From contig NZ_BAFX01000017.1 in the NCBI RefSeq assembly GCF_000308815.1, forward strand, positions 1-64,000: a stretch of DNA of 64,000 nucleotides, read 5' to 3'. The notes under the pieces were generated by a model, which worked only from the letters and a program-made list of their open reading frames with translations, made no database searches and was not told where the DNA came from. The DNA comes from Nocardia concava NBRC 100430 (GTDB lineage: Bacteria > Actinomycetota > Actinomycetes > Mycobacteriales > Mycobacteriaceae). Numbering within the stretch: the stretch's first letter is position 1; every line of letters starts with the position of its first letter. Made by a program: the position numbers and the translations under genes. Positions 51,385 to 59,164 of the stretch are shown here, piece after piece.

Positions 51385-52629
51385 CTAGGTCGCTGGGAAC
51401 GGGAAGCGCACCGGTGGGAAGACCACCGGCAGTTCGGTCAGCGCGCGGTGGAACGGCCCGGGACGCCACACGAGTTCTTCCGGCGGCACGGCGAGCCTGA
51501 CCTCGGGCAGGAAGTCGAAGAGCTGGTCGATCACCTCCTGCGCGAGCAGCCGTCCGTAGGGGCGCGCGGCCGCGGGGCAGGCGTGGTCCCCGGAGCTGAA
51601 CGCGAGATTCCAGCCGTTGTCGAGGCTGCCGCCGACCATGGCCGGGTCGGTGTTGCACGCGGCCATGCTGATGATCACCGGCTCGTGGGCGGGCAGCAGG
51701 ACCTTCTCGATCAGGATCGGCTGCGGCGGATAGGTGATGCAGTAGTTGGCCATCGGCGGGTCGGTGGCCAATCGCTCGTCGATGGCCACGGCGGTCGGCA
51801 GGGGAGGCGCATCGACACTGCTGATGAACCGGTCGTCGGTCAGCATCAGTAGCAGTGTGTTGGCGATGAGGTTCAGCGGCGGCTCGACACCGGCGGCGAA
51901 CAGCAGCACCAGTTGGTGGACCATCTCCTCGTCCGACAGCTCGGCGGGATCCTGGACCAGCCGGGTGGCGACGTCGTCGCCGGGATGGGCGCGTTTGAGC
52001 GCGGTGAGGTCGAACAGGGCCTCACCCATCTGCGCGTTCACCGTCGCGGTGTCGACTCCGTCGAACATGGCGGCGCTGGCGGCCGCGACGCGCTGACCGA
52101 TATCGGGCGGGCATCCCAGAATCTCGCAGAAGACCGAGAACACCATGGGCAGCGCGTACTGGCCGAGGATGTCGGCGTGGCCCTCGGTGGCGAACCCGTT
52201 GACGATGTGGACCGCGGAGCGCTCGACGATCTCACGCACCCCGAACAGGTCGATGCCGGCCAGCGCGTCGGACAGCGCCTTGCGGTAGCGGGCGTGCGCC
52301 GCTCCGCTGGTCCGAATCGCATTGGGCCGGTACTCGACCATGGGCAGGATCGGCATGTCGGCGGGCACGCTCTGCTGCCACATCCGCGGATCGGCCGGAA
52401 AATGCAGGGGATCGTTGAGGATTCGCACCGCGACCGAATAGTCGATGACCAGCGTCGCGGGCACTCCCGGCCACATCTCGACCGGCACCAGCGCCCCGTA
52501 CTCGCTGCGCATGCGCCGGTAGTGCCCGTGGGGATCGGCGGCGAATTCGGGACTGTAGATCGGGATTCGCGCAACCTGCGGCACGCTCACTCCAGCGCTG
52601 GCACCCTGATGCGCATGCTGCGGATCCAC
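51385..52629 (-). CDS. Cytochrome P450 without the ExxR arginine (conservon CYP157-like)
   Basis: 414 residues. Haem-binding loop FSSGDHACPAAARP with the Cys ligand. Helix I reads LLFAAGVEPPLNLIANTL: the usual threonine of AGxET is proline. At the ExxR position the sequence is DERLATDPPMAN, so the arginine of the otherwise almost invariant pair is alanine. The N-terminal part (PIYSPEFAADPHGHYRRMRS, MVEYRPNAIRTSGAAHARYR) resembles the P450s of Streptomyces conservon operons (CYP157 type), which also lack ExxR. No other conservon gene is near. GTG 52629 follows GGGAG. Redox partner and substrate unknown; it may not be a normal monooxygenase. Confidence 0.85.
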   Translation of the reverse strand: MDPQHAHQGASAGVSVPQVARIPIYSPEFAADPHGHYRRMRSEYGALVPVEMWPGVPATLVIDYSVAVRILNDPLHFPADPRMWQQSVPADMPILPMVEYRPNAIRTSGAAHARYRKALSDALAGIDLFGVREIVERSAVHIVNGFATEGHADILGQYALPMVFSVFCEILGCPPDIGQRVAAASAAMFDGVDTATVNAQMGEALFDLTALKRAHPGDDVATRLVQDPAELSDEEMVHQLVLLFAAGVEPPLNLIANTLLLMLTDDRFISSVDAPPLPTAVAIDERLATDPPMANYCITYPPQPILIEKVLLPAHEPVIISMAACNTDPAMVGGSLDNGWNLAFSSGDHACPAAARPYGRLLAQEVIDQLFDFLPEVRLAVPPEELVWRPGPFHRALTELPVVFPPVRFPFPAT

Positions 52630-52682
52630 GTAGTCTCCCGAATCTGGGCTTGAAATTGGTTGCGGCAAAATATAACCCAGCC

Positions 52683-52707
52683 ACCTGCGCCACGCCGAGG
52701 CGCAGGT
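52683..52707. promoter_or_regulatory. Inverted repeat in the P450 / NAD(P)-binding protein divergent region
   Basis: ACCTGCGCC and GGCGCAGGT, perfect 9-bp arms 7 nt apart, in the middle of a 134-nt divergent gap. Candidate operator for one or both genes; no adjacent regulator suggests the binder. Confidence 0.45.
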
Positions 52708-52763
52708 AGGCGCCCCATCCGAACAACCGGTCACACTTTCGGGTTCGTTCCGGTCATAGCGGT

Positions 52764-53432
52764 ATGAAGCTCATTGTGTTCGGGGCCAGCGGTGGGGTTG
52801 GCCGACAACTGGTTGCGCAGGCGGTGGATGCTGGGCACGACGTCACCGCGGTGGTTCGGGATCCCGACAAGATGGCGGGGCTCGGAGTACGGACGGTGAT
52901 GGCCGACCTGCTCACCGCCGACCCGGCGGTGCTCACATCGGCGATAAGTGGTGCGGATGCGGTGCTTTCGGCCATCGGTCCGCTGAAGAATGCCGACGCC
53001 GGCGTGGCGGCGAAGGGCACCGCGGCGATCATCGACGCGATGCGGGAGGCCGATGTCCGGCGCCTGATCGTCGTCAGCGCGGCTCCGGTCCACACCACGC
53101 CGTCACCGCGCCGCCCACACCCGCCCAAGCGAGACCCGGCTGACCCGTTCTTCCTGAAATACGTGATCTATCCGATCGTCAAAGCCGTTCTGCGCCCGCG
53201 CTACGCCGACCTCGCACTGATGGAGGACGAGCTCCGCGACAGCGACTTGGCCTGGACGGCAATCCGACCCGTCCAACTCACCGACAAGCCCTTGACCGGC
53301 AATTACCGAATTGCCCTGGGCGAGAACCTCCCCGGCGGCCGCTACATCTCACGCGCCGACGTCGCCCACAGCATGCTCCACGCCCTCGAACGCCCGGACA
53401 CGGTCGGCCAGTCCGTCGGCATAGCCAACTGA
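52764..53432 (+). CDS. NAD(P)H-binding, NmrA/atypical SDR protein
   Basis: 222 residues. N-terminal Rossmann motif VFGASGGVGRQLVAQAVDAG, then VRDPDKMAGLGVRTVMADLL and LIVVSAAPVHTTPSP, followed by ALMEDELRDSDLAWTAIRPV typical of NmrA-like or biliverdin-reductase-like proteins. It may act as a redox-state sensor or a reductase; no catalytic triad is obvious. Confidence 0.85.
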   Translation: MKLIVFGASGGVGRQLVAQAVDAGHDVTAVVRDPDKMAGLGVRTVMADLLTADPAVLTSAISGADAVLSAIGPLKNADAGVAAKGTAAIIDAMREADVRRLIVVSAAPVHTTPSPRRPHPPKRDPADPFFLKYVIYPIVKAVLRPRYADLALMEDELRDSDLAWTAIRPVQLTDKPLTGNYRIALGENLPGGRYISRADVAHSMLHALERPDTVGQSVGIAN

Positions 53433-53483
53433 CAACGACACCGAACCGGGCTGGACGCCCTGATAAGCGGCTATTCTGCACGC

Positions 53484-53939
53484 GTGTCCAAGATCGTCTT
53501 CCGTACCGCTGCCATCGATGATGCTCCCGCTGTTCTCGAATTCTGGAGCACAGCGGCCGAGGACTCGCATCGGCCGGCCGATTCGGCTGCCGCGATCGAG
53601 GCATTGATCCGCCGCGACCCCGAGGCGCTGATCCTCGCCCTGGACAAAGATGTCACCGCCACAACCGAACTAGTCGGTACGGTGATCGCGGGCTGGGACG
53701 GCTGGCGGTGCCACATCTACCGCCTCGCCGTCGCTCCCGACCGTCGCCGCAGCGGAATCGGGCGACTTCTCATCCAAGCCGCGGAGGAGCGTTTCGCCCA
53801 TCTCGGCGGAACCCGCGCAGACGCAATGGTCCTCGACGGAAACGATCTCGGACAAAGCGCCTGGAAAGCCAACGGCTATGCCCCCCAACCCGAATGGTCG
53901 CGCTGGGTCAAACCGCTGACGGGCGCGCCCACGTCATAG
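53484..53939 (+). CDS. GNAT-family N-acetyltransferase
   Basis: 151 residues. Acetyl-CoA binding motif A is RLAVAPDRRRSGIGRLLIQA, with AWKANGYAPQPEWSRWVKPL at the C-terminus. GTG start. Substrate unknown. It follows the NAD(P)-binding protein with a 51-nt gap. Confidence 0.85.
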   Translation: MSKIVFRTAAIDDAPAVLEFWSTAAEDSHRPADSAAAIEALIRRDPEALILALDKDVTATTELVGTVIAGWDGWRCHIYRLAVAPDRRRSGIGRLLIQAAEERFAHLGGTRADAMVLDGNDLGQSAWKANGYAPQPEWSRWVKPLTGAPTS

Positions 53940-53970
53940 AGATCGGTCCAACTTGGTTGGTGAGGACAGC

Positions 53971-53990
53971 CAGCGATGTTCGCATCGCTG
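53971..53990. terminator. Terminator between convergent GNAT and flavodoxin genes
   Basis: CAGCGATG-TTCG-CATCGCTG: a perfect 8-bp stem with a stable TTCG tetraloop between stops at 53939 and 54016. Confidence 0.7.
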
Positions 53991-54015
53991 AGTTGCGCTT
54001 GCCACTCTGCCGCGG

Positions 54016-54474
54016 TCACTCTCGCGCGGCGGCCAAGGTGGGGATCGGCAGCGTCTTGGCCCATTCGCGGGCCATGTCTTTCGCGCGGATCGGGGTTGAG
54101 GCGTCGTGGCGGGCGTGGGGGCCTACTTGGGTGGCACCGCGGGCGGTTAGTTTTTGGGCGGCTAGTTCGCCGCCGCGGTTGAAGGAGTCGCCGTAGACGG
54201 TGTCGCCGAGGCCGAAGAGGGCGAAGTGGAGGCCGGTCAGGTCGGGGGCGGTGGCGTCGAGCGAGGTGAAGAAGGGTTCGGCGCCGGTGGGGAGTTCGCC
54301 GTCGCCGTAGGTTGAGCAGACGATGATGTGGAAGTCGGCCGGATCGAGGTCGCCCGGGTCGAAGTCGAGCATGTCGTAGACCGATACGTCGTGGGCGGAC
54401 AGCTCATCGGCCAGACAGTCGGCAACTCCCTCTGACGTTCCCATCTCGGACCCGAACAGAATGACGACGCGCAT
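54016..54474 (-). CDS. Flavodoxin-domain protein under iron-box control
   Basis: 152 residues. FMN-binding site: VVILFGSEMGTSEGVADCLA at the N-terminus (phosphate loop), VCSTYGDGELPTGAEPF and FALFGLGDTVYGDSFNRGG. This is MioC/flavodoxin-type and carries electrons in the cytoplasm. Its start is 18 nt from a near-consensus IdeR box, so expression on iron limitation, when flavodoxins replace ferredoxins, is expected. The natural partner could be a reductase or P450, none adjacent. Confidence 0.88.
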   Translation of the reverse strand: MRVVILFGSEMGTSEGVADCLADELSAHDVSVYDMLDFDPGDLDPADFHIIVCSTYGDGELPTGAEPFFTSLDATAPDLTGLHFALFGLGDTVYGDSFNRGGELAAQKLTARGATQVGPHARHDASTPIRAKDMAREWAKTLPIPTLAAARE

Positions 54475-54491
54475 TGCTTCTCCTCTCTCGA

Positions 54492-54510
54492 GTAGGTGAG
54501 GCTACCCTAA
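54492..54510 (-). promoter_or_regulatory. IdeR/DtxR-type iron box
   Basis: GTAGGTGAGGCTACCCTAA matches the actinobacterial iron-box consensus TTAGGTTAGGCTAACCTAA at 16 of 19 positions. It lies just before the flavodoxin start and 118 nt before the divergent gene at 54628. Confidence 0.8.
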
Positions 54511-54627
54511 TTCGTGGAGAGCGGGAAGCTGGTCAGCGGTGGGATGGGGAAACGGAGGAATGGTGGGGGAGGAGGAGGCGTTGGTGTACTGCGAACCGGT
54601 GTGATCGACATCCCACAAGGAGATCGA

Positions 54628-55062
54628 ATGTCTAGTTCTTCGCCTCTGATCGACTCGAGCACTGATTTCGGGGCCAAGGTTGCCAAACGGCTTGGGCAGG
54701 AGACGGTTATCTGGTTGACCACTGTGAGTCCCAGTGGCACACCGCAACCCAATCCGGTGTGGTTTCAGTGGGCGGATGGGGCGTTTCTGGTGTTCACGCA
54801 GCCGGGGACTCCCAAGTTGCGCAATATTGCTGCCGATCCGCGTGTTTCGTTGAACTTCAACAGTTCCGACAGCGGCGGCGATGTCGTTGTGTTCACGGGT
54901 ACGGCGGTGGTCGATGAGGTTGGGGCCTCGGCGGCCGAGCTCGACGCGTTCGTCGAGAAGTACACCGAGGGGCTGGTCGATATCGGGATGACCAGGGAGC
55001 AGTTCTTCGCCGACTACGCGATTCCGCTGCGCATCGTGCCCGACCGGGTACGTGGCTTCTGA
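54628..55062 (+). CDS. F420-dependent / pyridoxamine 5'-phosphate oxidase-fold reductase
   Basis: 144 residues. The split-barrel pattern VIWLTTVSPSGTPQPNPVWF, FLVFTQPGTPKLRNIAADPR, VSLNFNSSDSGGDVVVFTGT is that of the TIGR03667/Rv3369 family of FMN or F420-binding proteins. AAGGAG lies six nucleotides before ATG 54628. The open frame upstream (Gly-rich) is not used. Cytoplasmic. Substrate unknown. Confidence 0.85.
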   Translation: MSSSSPLIDSSTDFGAKVAKRLGQETVIWLTTVSPSGTPQPNPVWFQWADGAFLVFTQPGTPKLRNIAADPRVSLNFNSSDSGGDVVVFTGTAVVDEVGASAAELDAFVEKYTEGLVDIGMTREQFFADYAIPLRIVPDRVRGF

Positions 55063-55113
55063 AGCCAGAAGTTCGGCTCGCGAGAAGGGAAGGGGCGTAG
55101 GCAGACTCGGGGG

Positions 55114-55923
55114 ATGAGTTCTGGTTTTTATGCGAAGCGGGTTGTTGTGGTTACCGGCGCGGGGGCCGGGATCGGGAGGGAGATGGCCCTCTTGCTGGGC
55201 GAGGCGGGGGCCTCTGTGGTGGCGGTGGACATCGATGAGGTGACGCTCAACGGGACTGTGGGGATGGTTCGGGGCGCAGAGGCGCTGGGGATCGTGGCCG
55301 ATGTGGCCGACGCGGATCGGATGAAAGAGGTTGCGGGGGAGGTGGTTGAGCGGTTCGGGGGTGTGGATGTGCTGATCAATAATGCGGGGAAGTTGTTCTA
55401 CGGCGGGGTGGCGCAGTCCGAGCCGGAGGACTTCGAGGCCGTGATGCGGGCGAATTTCGGTGCGGCCGTGGCCAGTACGAAGGCCTTCCTGTCGTATGTG
55501 GTGAAGTCCGATCAGGGGCGGATCGCGAATCTTTCGTCGGCGTATGGGCTTATCGGGGTCGGCGGGGCCGCGCCGTATACGGCGGCGAAGTTCGCGGTGC
55601 GGGGGTTCAGCGAGTCGCTGCGGTCGGAGTTGCGGGGGCAGGCGAATGTCGCTGTCAGCTGTGTGTTTCCGGGTGGAGTGCGGACGGGGATCGCGCGGTC
55701 GGCGTTGGCGGCTGCAGGGGTGAATGCTGAGTTGGCGGCGGAGCGGTTCGAAAAGGTTGTGGCGCGGACGGATCCGGGGGCGGCCGCGCGGGTGATCCTG
55801 AACGGTGTTGCGCGGGGGAAGAGTCGTGTACTCATAGGACCTGACGCGATCCTGGCCGAGGTCGCCGCCCGGCTCGCGGGTGGGCAGTACGAGAGGCTGA
55901 TTCGGCTGATGATCAGGGGATGA
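55114..55923 (+). CDS. Short-chain dehydrogenase/reductase
   Basis: 269 residues, classical SDR. Cofactor motif VVVTGAGAGIGREMALLLGE, NNAG in VLINNAGKLFYGG, catalytic Ser in IANLSSAYGLIG and YxxxK in APYTAAKFAVRGFSES. The Asp after the second strand (VAVDIDEV) favours NAD(H). Mycobacterial relatives oxidise or reduce lipid-type alcohols and ketones; substrate here unknown. The gene starts 51 nt behind the F420-type gene, probably in one operon with it and the following gene. Confidence 0.9.
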   Translation: MSSGFYAKRVVVVTGAGAGIGREMALLLGEAGASVVAVDIDEVTLNGTVGMVRGAEALGIVADVADADRMKEVAGEVVERFGGVDVLINNAGKLFYGGVAQSEPEDFEAVMRANFGAAVASTKAFLSYVVKSDQGRIANLSSAYGLIGVGGAAPYTAAKFAVRGFSESLRSELRGQANVAVSCVFPGGVRTGIARSALAAAGVNAELAAERFEKVVARTDPGAAARVILNGVARGKSRVLIGPDAILAEVAARLAGGQYERLIRLMIRG

Positions 55924-55938
55924 CGAGGGGAATGCGGA

Positions 55939-56940
55939 ATGGCCGGTACGCGGTGGCTGTTGATCGAGACGTTCGGCGGCGGCGAGCCCACGGTGATCGG
56001 ACTCGGCAGTGCGCCAAGGAAATTCGTGCCGCTGAGCCAGATATTCAGGCAGCGTGAGACCTTGGCGACCATCAAGGGTGCGATCGCGGCGACGGAGGCC
56101 GCGCTGGAGCCGGTCGAGATCGTGAGCGGCGATGGTCGGCGCCGGACGCTGACGCATCCGCTGCTGATCACGCCGGAACGGATGCATGCGGTGCTGGTCT
56201 GGTCGGGACCGGTCGACGAGCAGGTTCCGCCGCGAGATCCAGTGGGGGCGTGGTATTTCAACCTCTCCACGTCGAAATCCACACGCTCGGACGATCTGCT
56301 CGACCTCTACGGCGTAGCACCGGAGAACCGGGCGCGCGAGCACGCCATCGCGGGTGTGTTCACACGAGTCATCACCAACTCCGACGAGTCCGACGCACTG
56401 GCCAAGATCGTCCGCTCGGCACCCGGCACCGAGCATCAGGCCGTGTGGACAGTCCGCCGCGACGACGGCGCACTGCGCGCAGCCCACTTCTCCTGCCGCC
56501 TGCTCGAAGAACACGATGCCGCAGGCCAATCCGAGGTCTTCTTCCGCGGCGTCACCCACGACATCGGTGACGCCACCGACGTCAGCGCCGCCCCACCACC
56601 GGTGATCCTCGAACATCGCGTACTCGACGCCGCCGCCGAGGAGGGCGAGTTCCGCGCCATCGTCGATCTGCGCACCCTGCGCCTGCTGCGCTGGATGGGC
56701 CCGGCCATGCCCGAGATCGCCTGGCAGTCCCTCGCGGGCGAGCCCGAGCCGCAGATCCACCCCGAGGATCTGGAGACAGCGAAGTCCATGAGCCGCAACC
56801 TCGCTCACCAGCGCACCGCCGGACACCTGCGGCTGCGCTCCCTCGACGGCGGCTGGAAACCGGTGCACGCCCGCGCCGTACTCATGGCCCTGGACCAGCA
56901 CACCACGGCCGCACTGGTCACCATCCGCGAGCCCGACTAG
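55939..56940 (+). CDS. PAS-like regulatory protein (DUF5593/DUF5628-like)
   Basis: 333 residues, starts 15 nt behind the SDR stop. An N-terminal domain (TRWLLIETFGGGEPTVIGLG, FVPLSQIFRQRETLATI) and a PAS-like part (KSTRSDDLLDLYGVAPENRA, HPEDLETAKSMSRNLAHQRT, HLRLRSLDGGWKPVHARAVL). No output domain is visible. Such paired uncharacterised domains occur in Nocardia and Mycobacterium; a sensing role is inferred from the PAS pattern only. Confidence 0.6.
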   Translation: MAGTRWLLIETFGGGEPTVIGLGSAPRKFVPLSQIFRQRETLATIKGAIAATEAALEPVEIVSGDGRRRTLTHPLLITPERMHAVLVWSGPVDEQVPPRDPVGAWYFNLSTSKSTRSDDLLDLYGVAPENRAREHAIAGVFTRVITNSDESDALAKIVRSAPGTEHQAVWTVRRDDGALRAAHFSCRLLEEHDAAGQSEVFFRGVTHDIGDATDVSAAPPPVILEHRVLDAAAEEGEFRAIVDLRTLRLLRWMGPAMPEIAWQSLAGEPEPQIHPEDLETAKSMSRNLAHQRTAGHLRLRSLDGGWKPVHARAVLMALDQHTTAALVTIREPD

Positions 56941-57236
56941 CCAGCAAACAGACCATCGGCAATGTTTGTCGCATATCTAACACCGCGATAATCCGATAAC
57001 ACCGTCTGCTCCAGGTCACGCCAACCTCACCCGAGATGCGAGGCAGCGCAAGGAGTTTGCTCGATTGCCCGCCGAAACGCCCGCTCGCTAAACTCCCGCC
57101 CGTACGCACCCGCGCGAGCGGGAATCCTGCCGGTCATCCCCGTGATGCCGCCTGGCGCGTCGATGATGGGCCCTGAACCGGAAATGCGCTGGCATTGGCC
57201 GGAGTTCGGGCTGCTCGACGAGGGAGGGCGGCTGTC

Positions 57237-58082
57237 ATGTTCGAACCGAGCGGTGCCGCGGTCGGACCGCGGCGAGGGCACGCGGGCGCGGTACGCCTGA
57301 TGGGCATGCTACTGCGGCGAATCGCGGATCGCCTGCTGCGGCCCGGTGCGATACCGGCGCCCGCCCACACGCTCGTCGCCGAACTGGCCGAGGCCGAGCT
57401 GGTGCGAATTCCCCTGGACCGCTTGCGTATCGAGAACCTGGTCCGGATCTCGGGGGAGAACGCACGCCACATCGACGCCCTGGCCGAGGTCGCGGGAACG
57501 CTACCGCCGATCGTCGTGCACCGCCCGTCCATGACCGTCATCGATGGCGCGCACCGGGTCCGTGCCGCCCAGTCCGCGGGCGCGCAGTGGATCGACGCCG
57601 TGTACTTCGACGGCGATGACGCCGAGGTGCTGCTGCTGGCGGTCCGGCTCAACAGCGGCCACGGCCTGCCGTTGTCCGCTGCCGACCGCAGGGCCGCCGC
57701 CGAACAGGCCATGTCGTTCTTCCCGGAGTGGTCCAATCGGACGCTGGCCGAGGCTGTCGGCCTGTCCGAGCGGGCGATCGCGGGCGTCCGGAAGCGGCGG
57801 TCGGTGAATCCCCGGCGCATCCGGCTGGACCAGCCTCCCGCGCTGCAGGCACTGCGCACGGATCCGGCCCTCGCCGCCACAGCGGCGGCCCGCCAACTCC
57901 TACTCGCATTCGAGTCGCTGCCCTGGGACCCGGCGGTCTGGTCGGCGGTGTCCGAGGACCTCTCCCCGCATTCCGCCGCACTTATCGCCGAACTCGCCCG
58001 CCGCCAGGCCGATCACTGGGCCGCCCTCGCCGATTCGGCCCGCCGTCAGGCCGACTCCATAGCCGAGACGTCCGCGGCGTGA
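57237..58082 (+). CDS. StrR/NovG-like ParB-fold transcriptional regulator
   Basis: 281 residues. ParB-like N-terminal part VRIPLDRLRIENLVRISGEN, PPIVVHRPSMTVIDGAHRVR, VRLNSGHGLPLSAADRRAAA, then a helix-turn-helix FPEWSNRTLAEAVGLSERAI followed by RKRRS. This is the pattern of StrR and NovG, pathway activators of antibiotic clusters, rather than of chromosomal ParB. ATG 57237 has GGGAGGG upstream. No aminoglycoside or aminocoumarin genes are nearby; the only secondary-metabolite genes in the window are the NRPS 27 kb away. Confidence 0.75.
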   Translation: MFEPSGAAVGPRRGHAGAVRLMGMLLRRIADRLLRPGAIPAPAHTLVAELAEAELVRIPLDRLRIENLVRISGENARHIDALAEVAGTLPPIVVHRPSMTVIDGAHRVRAAQSAGAQWIDAVYFDGDDAEVLLLAVRLNSGHGLPLSAADRRAAAEQAMSFFPEWSNRTLAEAVGLSERAIAGVRKRRSVNPRRIRLDQPPALQALRTDPALAATAAARQLLLAFESLPWDPAVWSAVSEDLSPHSAALIAELARRQADHWAALADSARRQADSIAETSAA

Positions 58083-58189
58083 TCCGTCTCGTCTACTCTG
58101 CGCCGATCTCACCGATGTCCGTATCCTGCGGCTTTGTGCCGCCGTGACACACTGGGGTACATAGTTTTGATCTTGATCTTGAGTTCGGA

Positions 58190-59164
58190 GTGGTTGGTTT
58201 GTCGGGGGTTCAGCGGATCGATATCCGCGCAGCGGAGGGGGAACGCTCGACGCACGTGTTCGAGCGCTGGGAGGCGGGGCTGAGCGAGGCCTATGTCCCG
58301 CTGGCGGTCTCACCCAGCGGCGAGGGAGAATTCAGCGGCTGGATCGCCCTGGGCAAGTACAAGGATTGCGAGCTGTCCACCCTGGGTGCGAGCCGCCAGC
58401 AGGTGCATCGGACCAAGAGCCTCATCTCCCGCACCGACATCGAACTGCTGCACACCACCATCCAGATGTCCGGCCGCGGCTGGCTGCACCAGGACGGCCG
58501 GGTCGCCGAGGTCGGCCCGGGCGAGATGGTCTTCTACGACAGCACCCGGCCGTATCACTGGGAATTCGAGGGCGATTGGGAGATGGCCTCGGTCCAGGTC
58601 ACCTCGACTCGCCTGCGTGACCGCGCGGGCCTTACCGGGAGCGACATACCGACCGCGGTCACGGTGGCAACCGGCAGCCCGGCCGGATTGGTGGCCGGTT
58701 ACCTGCGGGATCTGGCCGTGCTGCAGAACACCAAGCCCGAACAGGCTGCCTTGCTGGCCGCTTCGGCGGTCGACCTGCTCGCCTCGGCGATCACGCTGAC
58801 CGCCGGTCGTGCGGTCACGGGAGAGGCCGCCGAAACCCTGACCCGCCGCCGCGTGATGGAGTTCATGCGCCGTCACTGCACCGACAGCGGGCTCTCGGTC
58901 GACGGCATCGCCGCCGGTTGCGGCGTCTCGCGCCGGACGCTGTACCGCCTGCTCGATCAATTCGAGGACGGACCCGCGACACTGCTGCGCCGCATGCGAG
59001 TCGAGCTCGCTTGCGGATTGCTCACCGCGCGAAAGGATCTGCCGGTGGTAGCGGTCGCTCACGCCAGCGGCTTTGCCACCGAGCGGCAGTTCTATCGCGC
59101 CTTTCGCATCGAGACGGGCATGACCCCGGCCGCCTACCGGACGACCGCGCGGCTGGTCGGATAG
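58190..59164 (+). CDS. AraC-family transcriptional regulator
   Basis: 324 residues. N-terminal AraC_binding_2-type sensing domain (GEFSGWIALGKYKDCELSTL, GWLHQDGRVAEVGPGEMVFY, STRPYHWEFEGDWEM) and C-terminal HTH pair (LSVDGIAAGCGVSRRTLYRL, VVAVAHASGFATERQFYRAF, then ETGMTPAAYR). Ends one nucleotide before the convergent FAAL stop. A start at TTG 58199 is possible. Confidence 0.87.
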   Translation: MVGLSGVQRIDIRAAEGERSTHVFERWEAGLSEAYVPLAVSPSGEGEFSGWIALGKYKDCELSTLGASRQQVHRTKSLISRTDIELLHTTIQMSGRGWLHQDGRVAEVGPGEMVFYDSTRPYHWEFEGDWEMASVQVTSTRLRDRAGLTGSDIPTAVTVATGSPAGLVAGYLRDLAVLQNTKPEQAALLAASAVDLLASAITLTAGRAVTGEAAETLTRRRVMEFMRRHCTDSGLSVDGIAAGCGVSRRTLYRLLDQFEDGPATLLRRMRVELACGLLTARKDLPVVAVAHASGFATERQFYRAFRIETGMTPAAYRTTARLVG

